A stretch of DNA of 64,000 nt from Steromphala cineraria (taxonomy: Eukaryota > Mollusca > Gastropoda > Trochida > Trochidae): assembly GCA_916613615.1 (NCBI GenBank), contig OU744723.1, forward strand, positions 64,488,239 to 64,552,238, written 5' to 3'. Shown here piece after piece: positions 1 through 11,032 of the stretch. The stretch's first letter is position 1. Each line of letters starts with the position of its first letter. The notes beneath the pieces are model-generated. The model did not search any database and was not told the origin of the DNA. It was given only the letters and a program-made list of their open reading frames with translations. The position numbers and the translations under genes are program-made.

Positions 1-1683
1 AGTTCTCGAGGGGTCAAATATCTGAAGATGAACTAATGAAACCCACTCACACCATCTGTGCAGCCAAACTTAAAATCTGCCTCAAAGAAATGTCAACCTA
101 TCAAATGACATTAAGCTTCATACCAGTGAAATGTCAGGAAACTCTGAATTCAGGACGATTACACTCAATGACCTGTGAGCAAGCACCTGCAGATGCATCA
201 TGGGATTGCACAAGAGGTGGAGTGACAGGACTAAAGAGATTGCAACAGCTGATAGCTTACTTTGGTTGCACTTTTCAAAAATTGGTTGCACCAACAATTA
301 ATTCTCTATAATTTTGGATTATTTGATGATTTTTATTAGATTTTTAAGGCTTACAAAATGTTAATTTCTAAAAGGAAATAACTATAATGAAGAAACACAA
401 CAATTATTTTTGCAAAGTGATGTATTGATTAATGCGATTTTTGTGCAGGCCTTGGAGAGAAAACATAAACATCGGTATGTTTGATTTACCATTCTCTTAA
501 CCTTGATTAGTCTAGCCTTATGAGCTACAAAAGCCTTGTTTCTTATGTGTGAAGTATGAAATTTTGGGTCATAAAAAAATGAGAGTTTGATTAAAATCGA
601 CCGTACTCCAAGGAATAAATTTGCAAAAATATTGTCTATCAGGGTTTGAACTAGCTCTCCGTCTCGGTCCTAATGTACCCACCTTTTGATCAGACTGGAA
701 AATATGACCACTTGCTGGAGGCCTAGACAAGAATTAATTTAGAAATCTGAAAACCTTTGCAGGTGATGCACCTCATGTCTTTCATTTGCCAATAATTCAG
801 TTCGTTAACATAACTTTAATCTAATAACCTCAACAGACTATATGAGAATAATATCTGAGAACACTATTTCACCATTCAGCAGTGACATAGAGCAAACTTG
901 ATTGTGCTTATAAGTTGATCTGAAGTAAGCTGATTTAACTTTCCATCATATCTCTTGGTCAGTGAAGAGAAAATTGCAACAGCAGCATATTTTTCAGTTT
1001 GATAATATACCTTAAATATTCAAAATAATCCAATCAAATAAATCAAATTAATTAACTCATTTTGCTTAATGAAAATGTTATAATGTTATTCTTTTACCTC
1101 ACATTGGCTGGAACTATACAATAGCTATATAATACCAAAGATAAGTGCTCTATCAATCAAGAAATACTTTGAATCCCTTTCATGCAAAACAGTCAACATA
1201 ACTCTTTCAAACTATTCAAAGGAAAAAAAAGAAAAATGTTTCCTACCGTCAGAAGTTTAATCACTCTGCCTCATTGTCTATTACCAACTGACACAACTAT
1301 CCTATGTGATGCTCAGGCTATAGCATAATGTCTCATTAGAAGCTCAGCTTTCAAAGGTCAATCTATGTCAATTGTCTCTAAAAATGGTTTCCACAACCTG
1401 ACCTTCAGCTACAAAACTATTACCCTGACAACATCCGATCATATGGAGACCCTGAGATGACAAATGTTGCCATTTCCTCAATTACATTTCGCTATACCAG
1501 TTGAACTTGGCTGCACTGACTTCCTTTCAATACCGAACAACATAGCATAATTCCCAGGAACTTAGTCTTTCAGCACCCTTTCATGCCTTGGCACTTAATA
1601 TCAGCATGCAATTAATTGGAGAGCCAACGCTCAAAATTAGAGGTCTAGAGGTTGTTGGACACTCATCACTCTTTATATAAATA
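1..1683. other. no gene recognised
   Basis: AT-rich sequence with frequent stops in all frames. I see no domain, splice-bounded open exon or recognisable mobile element. The short open frame near the start has no codon or domain character and is treated as chance. Confidence 0.5.
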
Positions 1684-2057
1684 GAAAATTGAGTTTTAAT
1701 GTTGTCCATTTTTACAATGAAAATACAACCAAGGATAATAAATTCAATGATTTAGACCTGGCTTTATTTTTGAACCGGTGCTAATTCTCTAGTCTAGTAG
1801 AACTAGTTTTGACCCCAGCACTTATCAGAGACCCTGCACTTATTTGCGACCCCCACTTATTAGAGGAAATATGGTAATAAGCATTCTCAATAAACTCAAG
1901 TGTGTAAACCTATGAGTTTAATGTTGTCCATTTTTACAATGAAAATACAACCAAGGATAATAAATTCAATGATTTAGATCTGGCGTTAATTTTTGAACCG
2001 GTGCTAATTTTCTAGTCTAAAAGAACTAGTTTTGACCCTAGCACTTATCAGAGACCC
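1684..2057. repeat. direct duplication of a ~225-bp block, second copy truncated
   Basis: The block from about 1690 (GAGTTTTAATGTTGTCC...) recurs from about 1915 with only a few differences, including the shared 'GAACCGGTGCTAATT' and 'AGAACTAGTTTTGACCC' stretches. The second copy stops abruptly at 2057, exactly where the terminal inverted repeat of the next element begins (CCCCTATAAAA...). The truncation point therefore marks the left boundary of that element. Confidence 0.75.
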
Positions 2058-2208
2058 CCCCTATAAAAAAAAATCTCTGAAAATTCGTTATTGCACCAAC
2101 TCCAGAGGACAGCCAGACCACCTTTTTAAGAAAATTTTACCATTGCCGCATGCGGAAGGGCTCTGGAAAGGGTGGGGCCTGACTCTGTATGGGCCATGGA
2201 AGGCTTGC
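2058..2208 (+). repeat. left 151-bp inverted repeat
   Basis: Matches the reverse complement of 8575-8725 throughout, ending at ...GGAAGGCTTGC, after which the two flanks diverge. It begins with CCCC followed by TAT and a nine-base A run. Confidence 0.85.
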
Positions 2209-2257
2209 CTTTGCTATGTGGAGTTGTTTCCGAAGGGGACCCTCAGACTGCTAGGAA

Positions 2258-2720
2258 CTGGCAGTCTTTCCACAAGACACACACAGAAAGTGTGCTATGT
2301 GGAGTTTGTTCAGAAGGGGATCCAGAGATTGCAATATTTTAAAGTGTGGTGCAGCAATGAATTAATTATTTTGTCTATTTATTGGAGTTCTTTCCACAAG
2401 ACACACACAGAAAGTGTTCTATGTGGAGTTGGTTCAGAAGGGGACCCAGAGATTGCAATATTTTAAAGTGTGGTGTGGCAGTGAAATAATTATTTTGTCT
2501 ATTTATTGGAGTTCTTTCCACAAGACACACACAGAAAGTGTGCTATGTGGAGTTGGTTCAGAAGGGGACCCTCCGACTGCAATATTTTAAAGTGTGGTGC
2601 GGCAGTGAAATAATTATTTTGTCCATTTGTCTGAATCCCTTCCTCAACACTCACACAGAAAGTGTGCTATGTGGACTTGTTTCAGGAAGGGACCCTCAGA
2701 TAGGTAGTTTGGAGTACTTA
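2258..2720 (+). repeat. ~122-bp tandem array, about 3.5 copies
   Basis: Monomers start at about 2268, 2390 and 2513 with 'CTTTCCACAAGACACACACA', then a GTGCTATGTGGAGTT segment and an AATATTTTAAAGTGTGG segment. Open reading through these monomers is accidental: frames change between copies and no domain is present. A further relic is at 4140-4325. Confidence 0.8.
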
Positions 2721-4139
2721 TGCGCATCTCCCATTGTCATATCAAATTCAATCCTGATGACGTCACCTAATGATATGCAATACTCTCCTTCACGTGTTTA
2801 TGTGCTTCGCCATGCGCTGGCTGAATATTCTTTGTGTGCATTGGACATTAAGGTTTTAAACCATCTAAATCATTATCAAAACTGAAGTATCTCATGACTC
2901 TCGGGTACATGGTATGTAAACAAAGCGATCACGCCATATAACATAACACATTGGATAGAGAGTACGGCAAAATAAAGGGTTATCTATGTTATAAAATGAT
3001 GTAGTACATCATTTTGTTATTACTAGTAAGCAGCATGTAAACCTTGCGACAACGTTTATATTTGTTCTAATCTTTTGTGGAGGAAAATTATTATGGGATA
3101 GGGACCATTTATTTTAGCAATGTGAAGCAATAGCATTATTTTAATTTCTAATATTCTATGTATCCTCTTTAAAATTATAAATAATAATATTTTCACAACT
3201 ATGTTGAAACCATGAGAATAAAAAAAGTGAAATTAAGAAAATAAAGATCATTCTTGAAGATGATGTTGTTTCACATTGTTGAAATTGATATGCAAATTAG
3301 AAAATTCATATTTTCGTCAAAGGTCGAACTTTTATAACTCGATACGACATTGATATCTGTTGGAATGAACATATGCAAATTACTCAAACTTATCCTTTGA
3401 ATTACTGAAAAATTATAAGTGTTTTTACTATTAATATTGTAAGATAAGTTGGAAATCGTTTCTCCGGCCCCAGGAAAATGGACACGACGCTTTCATACAT
3501 TTATGACTGGAAAAAAACAGAGGGCATTTATCCCCACGTTTTTCCCCTTTGAGATGTGTAACGTAGTGCAGCAAAATTAACAATCTCATGCAAACGAGAT
3601 TTGTTTTAAATGCTATATATTCACTGACAGTTATGTCTTAGAATTCTTTGCTTGTGCCATTTGGTATTCCCAATTCAATTTATGTACTGCATTAGTAAAA
3701 ATTCTTATTTGCCTACATTTACTTCATATCATTGAACTACTGAGGACATTTACGACGCATTAAGTGTTAAAAGTTAGACATCATAGTTTTTACTTATCTT
3801 CTGATCTTTATTTAACTGATTGTGATGAAATATTACAAATAATATTTTCTCTTTGTTTGAAATGACTGGCCCCTACATTCATCTGGTCACGTTACTCATT
3901 TCTCTTCTGACCCACATATTTGAATATGCAGATAAAGGTCAACCAGTGTTGGGGCGGGGCGTATATCTCCTGTCGAAAGAATGTAAACAATAGCTAACAA
4001 TATGAATGTTTTTGGTCAATTAAGTCCATTTCCCCTTTGAATTTATGTGAAATTAATTGGCTGTGTTCTGATGAGATGTTCTTTGATCAGTAAAAAGTGT
4101 AAAAACTATATTTCATTCATTTGAATTTTTTATCCGAAC
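2721..4139. other. no gene recognised
   Basis: AT-rich interior of the 6.67-kb segment. I see no open exon with good splice sites and no named repeat. Confidence 0.4.
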
Positions 4140-4325
4140 TACCTACCTCAGGCGTACTGCAAGGAACTCAAATATTTTAAAGTGTGGTGCGGCAATGAAT
4201 TCATTTCCTGGTCCATTGTCTGAGTCCCTTCAATTATACTCGCACAAATTTGCCATAAAAAGTGTGCTATGAGTTGTTTCAGTTTAGGGGACCCTCAGAC
4301 TGCAAGGAACTCAAATATTTTGTTA
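4140..4325 (+). repeat. isolated relic of the 122-bp tandem unit
   Basis: Contains 'AAATATTTTAAAGTGTGG', 'TGTCTGAGTCCCTTCAA', 'AAAGTGTGCTATG' and 'GGGGACCCTCAGACTGC', in the same order as the array at 2258-2720, but more diverged. Confidence 0.65.
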
Positions 4326-4714
4326 GTTTCCATTTTAATTATTGTTACACAGAAGACTGATTTCAAATATTGTTAACCTGGCAGAGTGAAGCCTGAAATC
4401 TATAATTGATTCCTATGTTCATTTGACACTCATCTTGTCATTTCATTAGTTTTCAATTAAAAGAAATACTCCTTAAATTACAACAATGAAAAACATGTAT
4501 GATTGATGAAAAAGGGCACTTAAAATAAACACAATTATAAAAACAATGGCACTAAACAATATAACTTAAAATGATAATGAATTATTAAAAAGAAATTATT
4601 GGTATTCAAAGCTATGCAATAATACATTTCATCAAAACACCCTGCCATAAACAATTGTCTCAAATCCTAGATTCCTTACACCATTCAATACATTGTGACC
4701 ACCTGATTGCCTGG

Positions 4715-4722
4715 ACCAATCA
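4715..4722 (+). promoter_or_regulatory. CCAAT box upstream of candidate first exon
   Basis: GGACCAATCAG matches the NF-Y CCAAT consensus and lies about 75 bp before the ATG at 4791. The same GACCAATCAGAACT string also occurs in a small palindromic element near 10330, so it may come from a repeat. Confidence 0.3.
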
Positions 4723-4790
4723 GAACTGCTCGTTAGTCTGTGTGCATAACACCACTTCCACTTCAAACCAGTCACTAGCAAGAAGACAAG

Positions 4791-4878
4791 ATGGCAGCCA
4801 TGATGGACATAGAGATTATAGCTAATTCACAGCTCATTAGAGCCCCAAATTGGCATTTCTACAGTTACTATTACCAAA
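4791..4878 (+). CDS. candidate first coding exon, unknown protein
   Basis: I do not recognise the protein. An ATG in good context (AAG ATG GCA GCC) opens a 29-codon frame, MAAMMDIEII... ending ...FYSYYYQ, which runs to a clean donor (CCAAA|GTGAGT). The exon ends in phase 1. A CCAAT box lies about 75 bp upstream. The AAGATGGCAGCC start is also a YY1-type initiator motif, common at metazoan 5' ends. A spliced partner is not certain: the nearby exon-like block at 5648 is not in a compatible frame, while the exon at 25714 begins in the matching phase but lies 21 kb away. It could equally be the start of a non-coding transcript or a repeat-borne promoter. Confidence 0.3.
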
Positions 4879-5647
4879 GTGAGTATATCTTATGACTGTT
4901 CCCAATTTATATTCCCCATTTTTATGTTATAAATCATAAAAGAGTGAGTAAAGTGTTTCTTAAAAATTGGCTTCACTGTCAAAATGACAATTGATTTCAA
5001 ACCCTGATTCTTTTTGGTTGTGTATCTTGCTTTGTCATGTCAATGGTTATATTATTGAACCTAAATTTTGCAAATTTGATTTGATACTTGATGTGTCAGT
5101 TTGATTCTTTTCCATGATAATTTTCAGCCCAAGATGCATTGTTAACAACAGTGTGCACTAGACCATGACTGCCAATAACTTGGACACAGGAAGTGATTAT
5201 GTAATATCAGGTAATATTACAGCCAGCAAGCTGACCTAATTCCTGTATAAGCATCCAGTAGAGCTTTAGATGTAATAGACAATTTGCAAGAAGCTGCAAT
5301 GAATTTGAAAATATATAGACTTGATTAACTGGCATTTACATCTAAATAGGTTGAATCTATATTGGAAATAAATGTTAGAGTAACTTGATTTCAAGGGGAT
5401 CAAATGAATGTTCAAGTGTGTCCATTTCTGTTCAAATGTATCATGCATTGCACAATTGCCCTTCATTTTTGATTTAATTGATTTTAACATTATATGTAAA
5501 TCATAAATATCAAAAAAAGTTCTTCATATAATAATTCTTCTGAAGCCTGAAGGTATAATATCAATCTGTATGTTTTATTATTTTATGCATGACATGTTAA
5601 AAAAACAATTCATCCATTCACTGTCATATTCAAAGTGTTTATTTAAG

Positions 5648-5723
5648 GTGATCAATGAAGCTTACAATACACAGACCTGGCAGAGTGAGGGAATTCACAG
5701 GATAACAAGACAGTGTCAACACT
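5648..5723 (+). other. candidate internal exon (76 bp)
   Basis: Bounded by ...TTTATTTAAG| and ...CAACACT|GTAAGTA, a near-perfect donor. One frame is open: VINEAYNTQT then WQSEGIHRIT then RQCQH. Base composition is less AT-rich than the flanks. Joining it directly to the exon at 4791 would give an early stop, so it belongs to another isoform, another gene or a non-coding RNA, or it is chance. Confidence 0.3.
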
Positions 5724-6621
5724 GTAAGTACTCTGAATTGTTAAATATACAAACAGATTAGGAAATAACAAATGAATTTACAGATAAGAGCCACAGTGCA
5801 ATTCTGTTCTTAATTGCTTCCCAATTTTTATTACTCAACCAAGCCTCCGTTTTAATAACAATAGAAGTAAATATGATAAATACTTATTATGTACTATTTA
5901 TACTCATATTTTTTTGTGCTCAAAATCTATATTCATAGTTTTAAAATTATAGGCATCCTTTTTATGCCGTACATGAATTAAATGTGTGTTTTGATCTGAA
6001 TGTTGTATATTTGATACTTTTATGACAATGAATGTAAAATCATCTGATAACAGAAAACCTCATAGATAAAGAATACTAGTTGATAAAAGAATAAAACTTA
6101 TTTACTAGTACTTAGGCATGTATTGGAGAGTCATTGTCAGAAATCATACAGAATAATCCTGAATGCTTTTTTTATTATTCAGACTCTCATGCAAGTTCTT
6201 TCATAAATATTCAAACTACCTTATAGAAATTTAATTATTAGTTAATCATTCTATTTACTCTCATCTAAAAGCAAATTATAATATCACGTCTCTTTCAATA
6301 ATAATGCAAATAACTAATACATTTGATGTTGAAAAAACACTATAATAGTAATAAAATAATGCCTTTAATTTTCTAGTGATGGAAATTTGACTTCTTACAC
6401 TATGAATGATAATGAAAATAACACCCTCGCAAGATAGTTCTACCAAATGGATATATGACATACTAGTAAATCAATTTTTGAATTGGTCATAAATGAAACA
6501 ATTTGAGTTAAATGAAAAATCATAAGATATTGACTTTTCTTCTCTTTCTGACAGGTCTTTGACAATAACATCATTTCTGTTTTTAGGAGCTCAGCCTGGA
6601 TAGAGTAATCCAGAGTTCATT

Positions 6622-6789
6622 ATGATGACAGCCAGTGTAACAACCACAGCCACGCCCATCAAAGATTATATCAACAATTGGTCCCTGTCGAACAGGGACC
6701 ATCATGTATTAAAACTGAAACTTAAAAACATAGAACCGCAAATTTGTTTTGTTTTTTGTTATCAATTGGCAATTATATGCATGCAGTAA
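6622..6789 (+). other. short open frame after an acceptor-like site, with internal hairpin
   Basis: 'TTCTGTTTTTAG' at about 6585-6596 is a good acceptor. A 55-codon ATG frame (MMTASVTTTATPIKDY...) follows and ends at TAA, which overlaps a GCA|GTAAGTA donor-like string. At 6680-6700 lies a perfect hairpin, GGTCCCTGT / ACAGGGACC around CGA. I assign no function. It may be a terminal exon of the transcript suggested by the 4791 exon. Confidence 0.15.
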
Positions 6790-6861
6790 GTAAAGTCATA
6801 TATAGCCTGCCCTAAGAGGGTTGCTAGTTTGTTATGATCTTGAATCAAATCAGTATTTTAA

Positions 6862-7217
6862 AGGGGCAGTAGCACATTTTTTGATAATTTTATATTTCAA
6901 AATTTTCACTGATAATAGTAAGTCAATGCAAAATGTATCAATTTGACAGTGTCAAAAATCTCATTACACAAGCCAACCATCCACAGTCAGAGGACAAAGT
7001 ATGAAGATTCACATAAAATCAATTGGCAGCCATTTTATGTGAACACCTTTAAATCATTTTGTAAAAGAAAAAAGAATTGAATGGCTAAACTTGACTTTAT
7101 ATATTTGAATTATTACTGTTCCAATTAGCTTTAATACATTGTCTTTCAATTGAAAGCATTAATTTTCATTTTCCTGACATCACCTTATATTGCCCGTAAA
7201 AACGTGGTACTGCCCCT
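6862..7217 (+). mobile_element. TTAA-flanked MITE, family M1 (copy 1)
   Basis: Inverted ends AGGGGCAGTAGCAC... / ...GTACTGCCCCT, flanked on both sides by TTAA, the target-site duplication typical of piggyBac-group elements. 356 bp, no coding capacity. Interior motifs are shared with the copies at 27.7, 29.8, 37.1, 40.5 and 58.3 kb (for example ATTGGCAGCCATTTT and CATTTTCCTGACATCA). Confidence 0.85.
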
Positions 7218-7337
7218 TTAATGGCTTAACTTGGAAAAAAAACCATTGGTTAAAAAAAATATTGTAAGTTACTGCAACAAATCATGTTACAAAGGTTTTT
7301 TTTACGTTTGTGACAAGTTTTAATTTCCTTTCCGAAG

Positions 7338-8018
7338 TATTTGAGTTCTGGGAAGGGACTTATAGCCTAAGTTCTGGAGTGGATAGTGAAGGTTTATTGC
7401 CTTTCCGTACCAATGCCATAACTAAGTTCTGGAGTGCATAGGGAAGGTTTATTGCCTATCCAAAACCATGCCAAAAATCATGCTCAAGAGTGCATATGAA
7501 AGGTTTACTGCCTTTCCGTACCAATGCCACAATTACATTCTGGAGTGCATAGGGAAGGTTTATTGCCCTTCCGTACCAATGCCTTACTTAGGCTCTGGAG
7601 TGCATAGGGAAGGTTTATTGCCCTTCTGTACCAATGATAATAATAAAGTTCTGGAGTGCATAGGGAAGGTTTATTGCCCTTCCATACCAATGCCATACTT
7701 AGGCTCTGGAGTGCATAAGGAAGGTTTATTGCCCTTCCGTACCAATGCCGATAATTACGTTCTGGAGTGCATAGGGAAGGTTTATTGCCCTTCCATACCA
7801 ATGCCAATAATAAAGTTCTGGAGTGCATAGGGAAGGTTTATTGCCCTTCCGATCCACTGCCAATAATCAAGTTCTGGAGTGTAAAGGGAAGGTTTATTAC
7901 CTCTCCGTACCAATGCCATGAACCAATTCTGGAGTGCAAACGGAAGGTTTTATTGCCTTTCCGAACCAATGCTACAATCATGAAGCTCTGGAGTGCATAG
8001 GGAAGGTTTTATTACAAT
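7338..8018 (+). repeat. 57-bp tandem array with a hairpin in each monomer
   Basis: About 11.5 diverged monomers of the form CTGGAGTGCATAGGGAAGG...CCCTTCCGTACCAATGCC. Most carry the self-complementary pair GGAAGG/CCTTCC around TTTATTGC. Because 57 is a multiple of three, both strands stay open for more than 100 codons; that is a by-product of period, not evidence for a protein. Confidence 0.85.
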
Positions 8019-8099
8019 GGTTTTGGCATTCTTTCCGAAAGCAGTCCGTAAAATTGCTCGCTAGATTACTGAAGTGAATGTGGTGCAGAAAGACAACCG

Positions 8100-8226
8100 C
8101 AGACACCATCCAGATTTGGTTCCCAATCCCCTCCAGAGGTTTCTTGTGGATACACTCTGGCAATGGTAAAATTTTCTGTGGCAAAGTTATAGCAACAAGG
8201 TTTCAAGAGATTTTTTTTTGTAGGGG
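8100..8226 (+). repeat. diverged copy of the 8575-8725 terminus
   Basis: Shares 'GGCAATGGTAAAATTTTCT' and the end 'GAGATTTTTTTTTGTAGGGG' with the right inverted repeat, in the same orientation, with an unrelated middle. Like that copy, it abuts the 63-bp minisatellite. Confidence 0.65.
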
Positions 8227-8373
8227 AATTAACACTAGAAGGTTAGTACAACAGGAGAGAGATACCAATTATAACTGCTGGAGATGGGAAGTTAACACTA
8301 GAAGGTTAGTACAACAGGAGAGAGATACCAATTATAACTGCTGGAGATGGGAAGTTAACACTAGAAGGTTAGT
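8227..8373 (+). repeat. 63-bp minisatellite, about 2.4 copies, forward
   Basis: Monomer TTAACACTAGAAGGTTAGTA ... CTGCTGGAGATGGGAAG. This is the exact reverse complement of the monomer at 8727-9267. The two arrays together form a large potential foldback with about 350 bp between them. Confidence 0.9.
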
Positions 8374-8574
8374 AACAGAACTTGCGTAATGGCTGAAAGG
8401 GAAATGAGTGGAGATTTAACCTTCCGCCTTCAAAGTTTATATTTATGAAATATTGATAATTAATACCAACAACAGCTGGAGAAGGGAAGTTAAAAGTATA
8501 GAATGGGTTTGGGGGTTGAAACCTTCCCTTTGAAAATTCAAATATAACAAGATGACTATTAGAAAGATGTATCT
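8374..8574. other. spacer between the opposed minisatellites
   Basis: Unique-looking sequence; contains another AACAGCTGGAGAAGGGAAGTTAA stub related to the minisatellite at about 8470. No gene is seen. Confidence 0.4.
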
Positions 8575-8725
8575 GCAAGCCTTCCATGGCCCATACAGAG
8601 TCAGGCCCCACCCTTTCCAGAGCCCTTCCGCATGCGGCAATGGTAAAATTTTCTTAAAAAGGTGGTCTGGCTGTCCTCTGGAGTTGGTGCAATAACGAAT
8701 TTTCAGAGATTTTTTTTTATAGGGG
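8575..8725 (-). repeat. right 151-bp inverted repeat
   Basis: Reverse complement of 2058-2208 without visible mismatch. Its outer end ...TATAGGGG is followed directly by the inverted minisatellite. Confidence 0.85.
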
Positions 8726-8726
8726 A

Positions 8727-9270
8727 ACTTCCCATCTCCAGCAGTTATAATTGGTATCTCTCTCCTGTTGTACTAACCTTCTAGTGTTAACTTCCCATCT
8801 CCAGCAGTTATAATTGGTATCTCTCTCCTGTTGTACTAACCTTCTAGTGTTAACTTCCCATCTCCAGCAGTTATAATTGGTATCTCTCTCCTGTTGTACT
8901 AACCTTCTAGTGTTAACTTCCCATCTCCAGCAGTTATAATTGGTATCTCTCTCCTGTTGTACTAACCTTCTAGTGTTAACTTCCCATCTCCAGCAGTTAT
9001 AATTGGTATCTCTCTCCTGTTGTACTAACCTTCTAGTGTTAACTTCCCATCTCCAGCAGTTATAATTGGTATCTCTCTCCTGTTGTACTAACCTTCTAGT
9101 GTTAACTTCCCATCTCCAGCAGTTATAATTGGTATCTCTCTCCTGTTGTACTAACCTTCTAGTGTTAACTTCCCATCTCCAGCAGTTATAATTGGTATCT
9201 CTCTCCTGTTGTACTAACCTTCTAGTGTTAACTTCCCATCTCCAGCAGTTATAATTGGTATCTCTCTCCA
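8727..9270 (-). repeat. 63-bp minisatellite, about 8.6 identical copies, reverse
   Basis: Successive monomers are identical as far as I can read, which points to very recent expansion. The period is a multiple of three and the minus strand stays open for 184 codons as a 21-residue repeat containing NYNCWRWEVNTRR. I do not call this a gene: there is no upstream ATG context, no flanking non-repeat coding sequence, and openness is guaranteed by the period. Confidence 0.9.
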
Positions 9271-9375
9271 ACCACGTTCTGCTTCCTGTTAGTCCATTGT
9301 TACCTGTAGGGTAGAAACAATATCTGAAATACTACTGTCCATTTACATTTTTTTTTAAATTAACATATCATTTAT

Positions 9376-9471
9376 AATAATGCTGAGGAATATATGGATG
9401 GCAACTTCTTTGTCGAAACGTCGCATACAATGAACAAAGGAGTTGTCATCCATATATTCCTCAGCATTATT
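9376..9471. repeat. palindrome, ~36-bp arms (PLE/foldback-like)
   Basis: Arms AATAATGCTGAGGAATATAT... and its reverse complement flank a core with 'CAACTTCTTTGTCGAAACGTC'-type sequence. The core resembles those at 22973-23083 and 31540-31660. 'GTCGAAACGTC' recalls the 3' half of a hammerhead ribozyme core as found in Penelope-like elements, but the CUGANGA half is absent. Confidence 0.6.
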
Positions 9472-9739
9472 GTCATTCCAACTTCTAAAATGCCTCTTAA
9501 AGAAGATATCACTCATATATTTGAATATCATCATTGCAGTTGTGATGTAAAATCCATATTCCACTGTACGAGATAACACAACTCCTACAATATACAATGC
9601 TATTTATCTAGGAATCATAAAATCTGAACATAACAAATTCTTGAACCTTTTAGACTAGTGGTAATCAAACAGAATCTTCAGAACCAGAATCATTGGTTGA
9701 AAATTAAGAAAATAAGCTAAAAGAGCCACTCGGTTATTT

Positions 9740-10165
9740 TTATCTTTTATTTGATGCATATTAAATGACATAATCAAGTCAAAATGACAAATATATGAAA
9801 AATACTTGTTTTCAAAGAAAATCTTAAACAGTCATTTAAGTTCCCGGAAGAACAATTTACACGTCCAATTCATATAGATACTATAGCTATCCAACAGTAT
9901 AAACTGGTACTGTAATTTTAAAGCTTACGTTTTCAAAAATTACGTTTTCATGATTGACAAGCGTCATTGTCTGGTTTTCCGATCACAATCACAACTTTAA
10001 ACCTTTCTCATGTAACCATACAATGTTGATAATGATATTGTCTTGCAACATTTGATACTTCTTGATCAAATGACACTATTTATAAAGTTTGTGATATATG
10101 ACCCCAAACAACTCACCGAGTGACACTTTGATGACTAGACTTTGAAGGAAAATAATCATAATGAC
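9740..10165 (+). repeat. dispersed repeat R, copy 1
   Basis: Aligns loosely with 36890-37560 (+) and 42350-42560 (-). Shared landmarks are 'AATTACGTTT', 'CATTGTC(C/T)GGTTTTC', 'ATGACAC(T/G)ATTTATAA' and 'GT(G/C)ATAT(A/G)TGACC'. This copy lacks the M1 MITE that interrupts copy 2, so it supplies an empty site. Confidence 0.5.
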
Positions 10166-10280
10166 AATTGTGTATAACTCTCAACTTTGACTCTCTTGTG
10201 TGTCTGTCAGATGACACAGATGATACCATCAATCTAAGTATACTTAGTCTTAATATTATCTGTTTCACTCCGATACTGAG

Positions 10281-10437
10281 TCTAGAAAGGCCTAGTAGTA
10301 GAAGAGGGTTGCGTCAGCCCACGTATCGTTTGACCAATCAGAACTCATCTTACCAAGCAGCAAAAGTCTGTCTTCGTTGGAGGGTCATAGGTTGCAGAAA
10401 GGTCGGCTGACGTGACCCTCTAATAGACCTTTCTAGA
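10281..10437. mobile_element. small palindromic MITE-like element (157 bp)
   Basis: Inverted ends: TCTAGAAAGGCCTA...GAGGGTTGCGTCAGCC on the left pairs with GGCTGACGTGACCCTC...TAGACCTTTCTAGA on the right. No coding capacity; I could not identify a clear target-site duplication. Confidence 0.55.
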
Positions 10438-10583
10438 CACAAGAATTGGGACTAGGTTTACTTAGACTGAATTTTGATACCCTCATATTTGGTGAGCTTT
10501 CGTTTCAGTTATAACGATGTTTGAAATTTACAAGTACTAACTTATTAACATTGCAAATCAATCAGACATCATGGTGTAGCGGG

Positions 10584-11032
10584 TATGGGTGACTACTGAC
10601 CTAAAAGGGATTAATGCGATAGCGATAGTTTATTGTGGGCAACTATCGCAATATTTAGCAATAGTCTATTGCGGGTTACTATTGCGATAGTTTATTGTGG
10701 GTAACTAGTTTATCAATAAAGGAATGGCAGAGTTTGCTACTTTGTAATGATTTCAAACTTGTGGAAGTCGTTGTATCTGTTGTATCTCCCGTTTGCTACT
10801 TCAGGTCTCAGCGATCTGCTAAATGTGTTCCAATATTTTCAAAATTTAAAAAGACGTGTTTTTGTGTGAATTTTCCTTTTAAATTTGAACATAACAACTG
10901 AAGTGACTAAATGTTGATACTTTTGATGGTTAGACTTGCTATTTATCGTTTTTAAATTTGATTATCAATAAAGTACTATTGGCACAGCAAGTATCGCGAT
11001 AAGTCGATAGTTTGATCTATCGTTACACCCCT
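10584..11032 (-). mobile_element. hAT-like non-autonomous element, copy 1
   Basis: The right end reads GATCTATCGTTACACCCCTA and the left end TATGGGTGACTA; the inside is rich in CGATAG motifs. It matches the complete copy at 26221-26684 in inverse orientation. Flanks GTAGCGGG and GCAGCTGG are a degenerate 8-bp pair, consistent with an old hAT target-site duplication. Confidence 0.65.

Larger units (their letters stand above)
2058..8725. mobile_element. 6.67-kb segment bounded by 151-bp perfect inverted repeats (possible composite or TIR element)
   Basis: Positions 2058-2208 and 8575-8725 are reverse complements with no mismatch that I can find. They read outward to the same terminus CCCCTATAAAAAAAAATCTC / GAGATTTTTTTTTATAGGGG. 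Just inside the left repeat is a 122-bp tandem array; just inside the right one are 57-bp and 63-bp arrays. A diverged third copy of the terminus lies at about 8100-8226. I see no transposase. The segment could be a non-autonomous or decayed DNA element, or two short elements inserted in opposite orientation and homogenised by gene conversion. Candidate exons at 4.8-6.8 kb sit inside it. Confidence 0.5.

Noticed and set aside
2032..2885. Open frames of 144 and 115 codons at the left array
   Set aside because: They cross the inverted repeat and tandem monomers and change frame between copies; no domain.
7468..7830. Open frames on both strands through the 57-bp array
   Set aside because: Same reason: a period of 57 keeps both strands open.
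8717..9271. 184-codon minus-strand frame encoding a 21-residue repeat
   Set aside because: Open only because the minisatellite period (63) is a multiple of three; no start context, no non-repeat coding flank.
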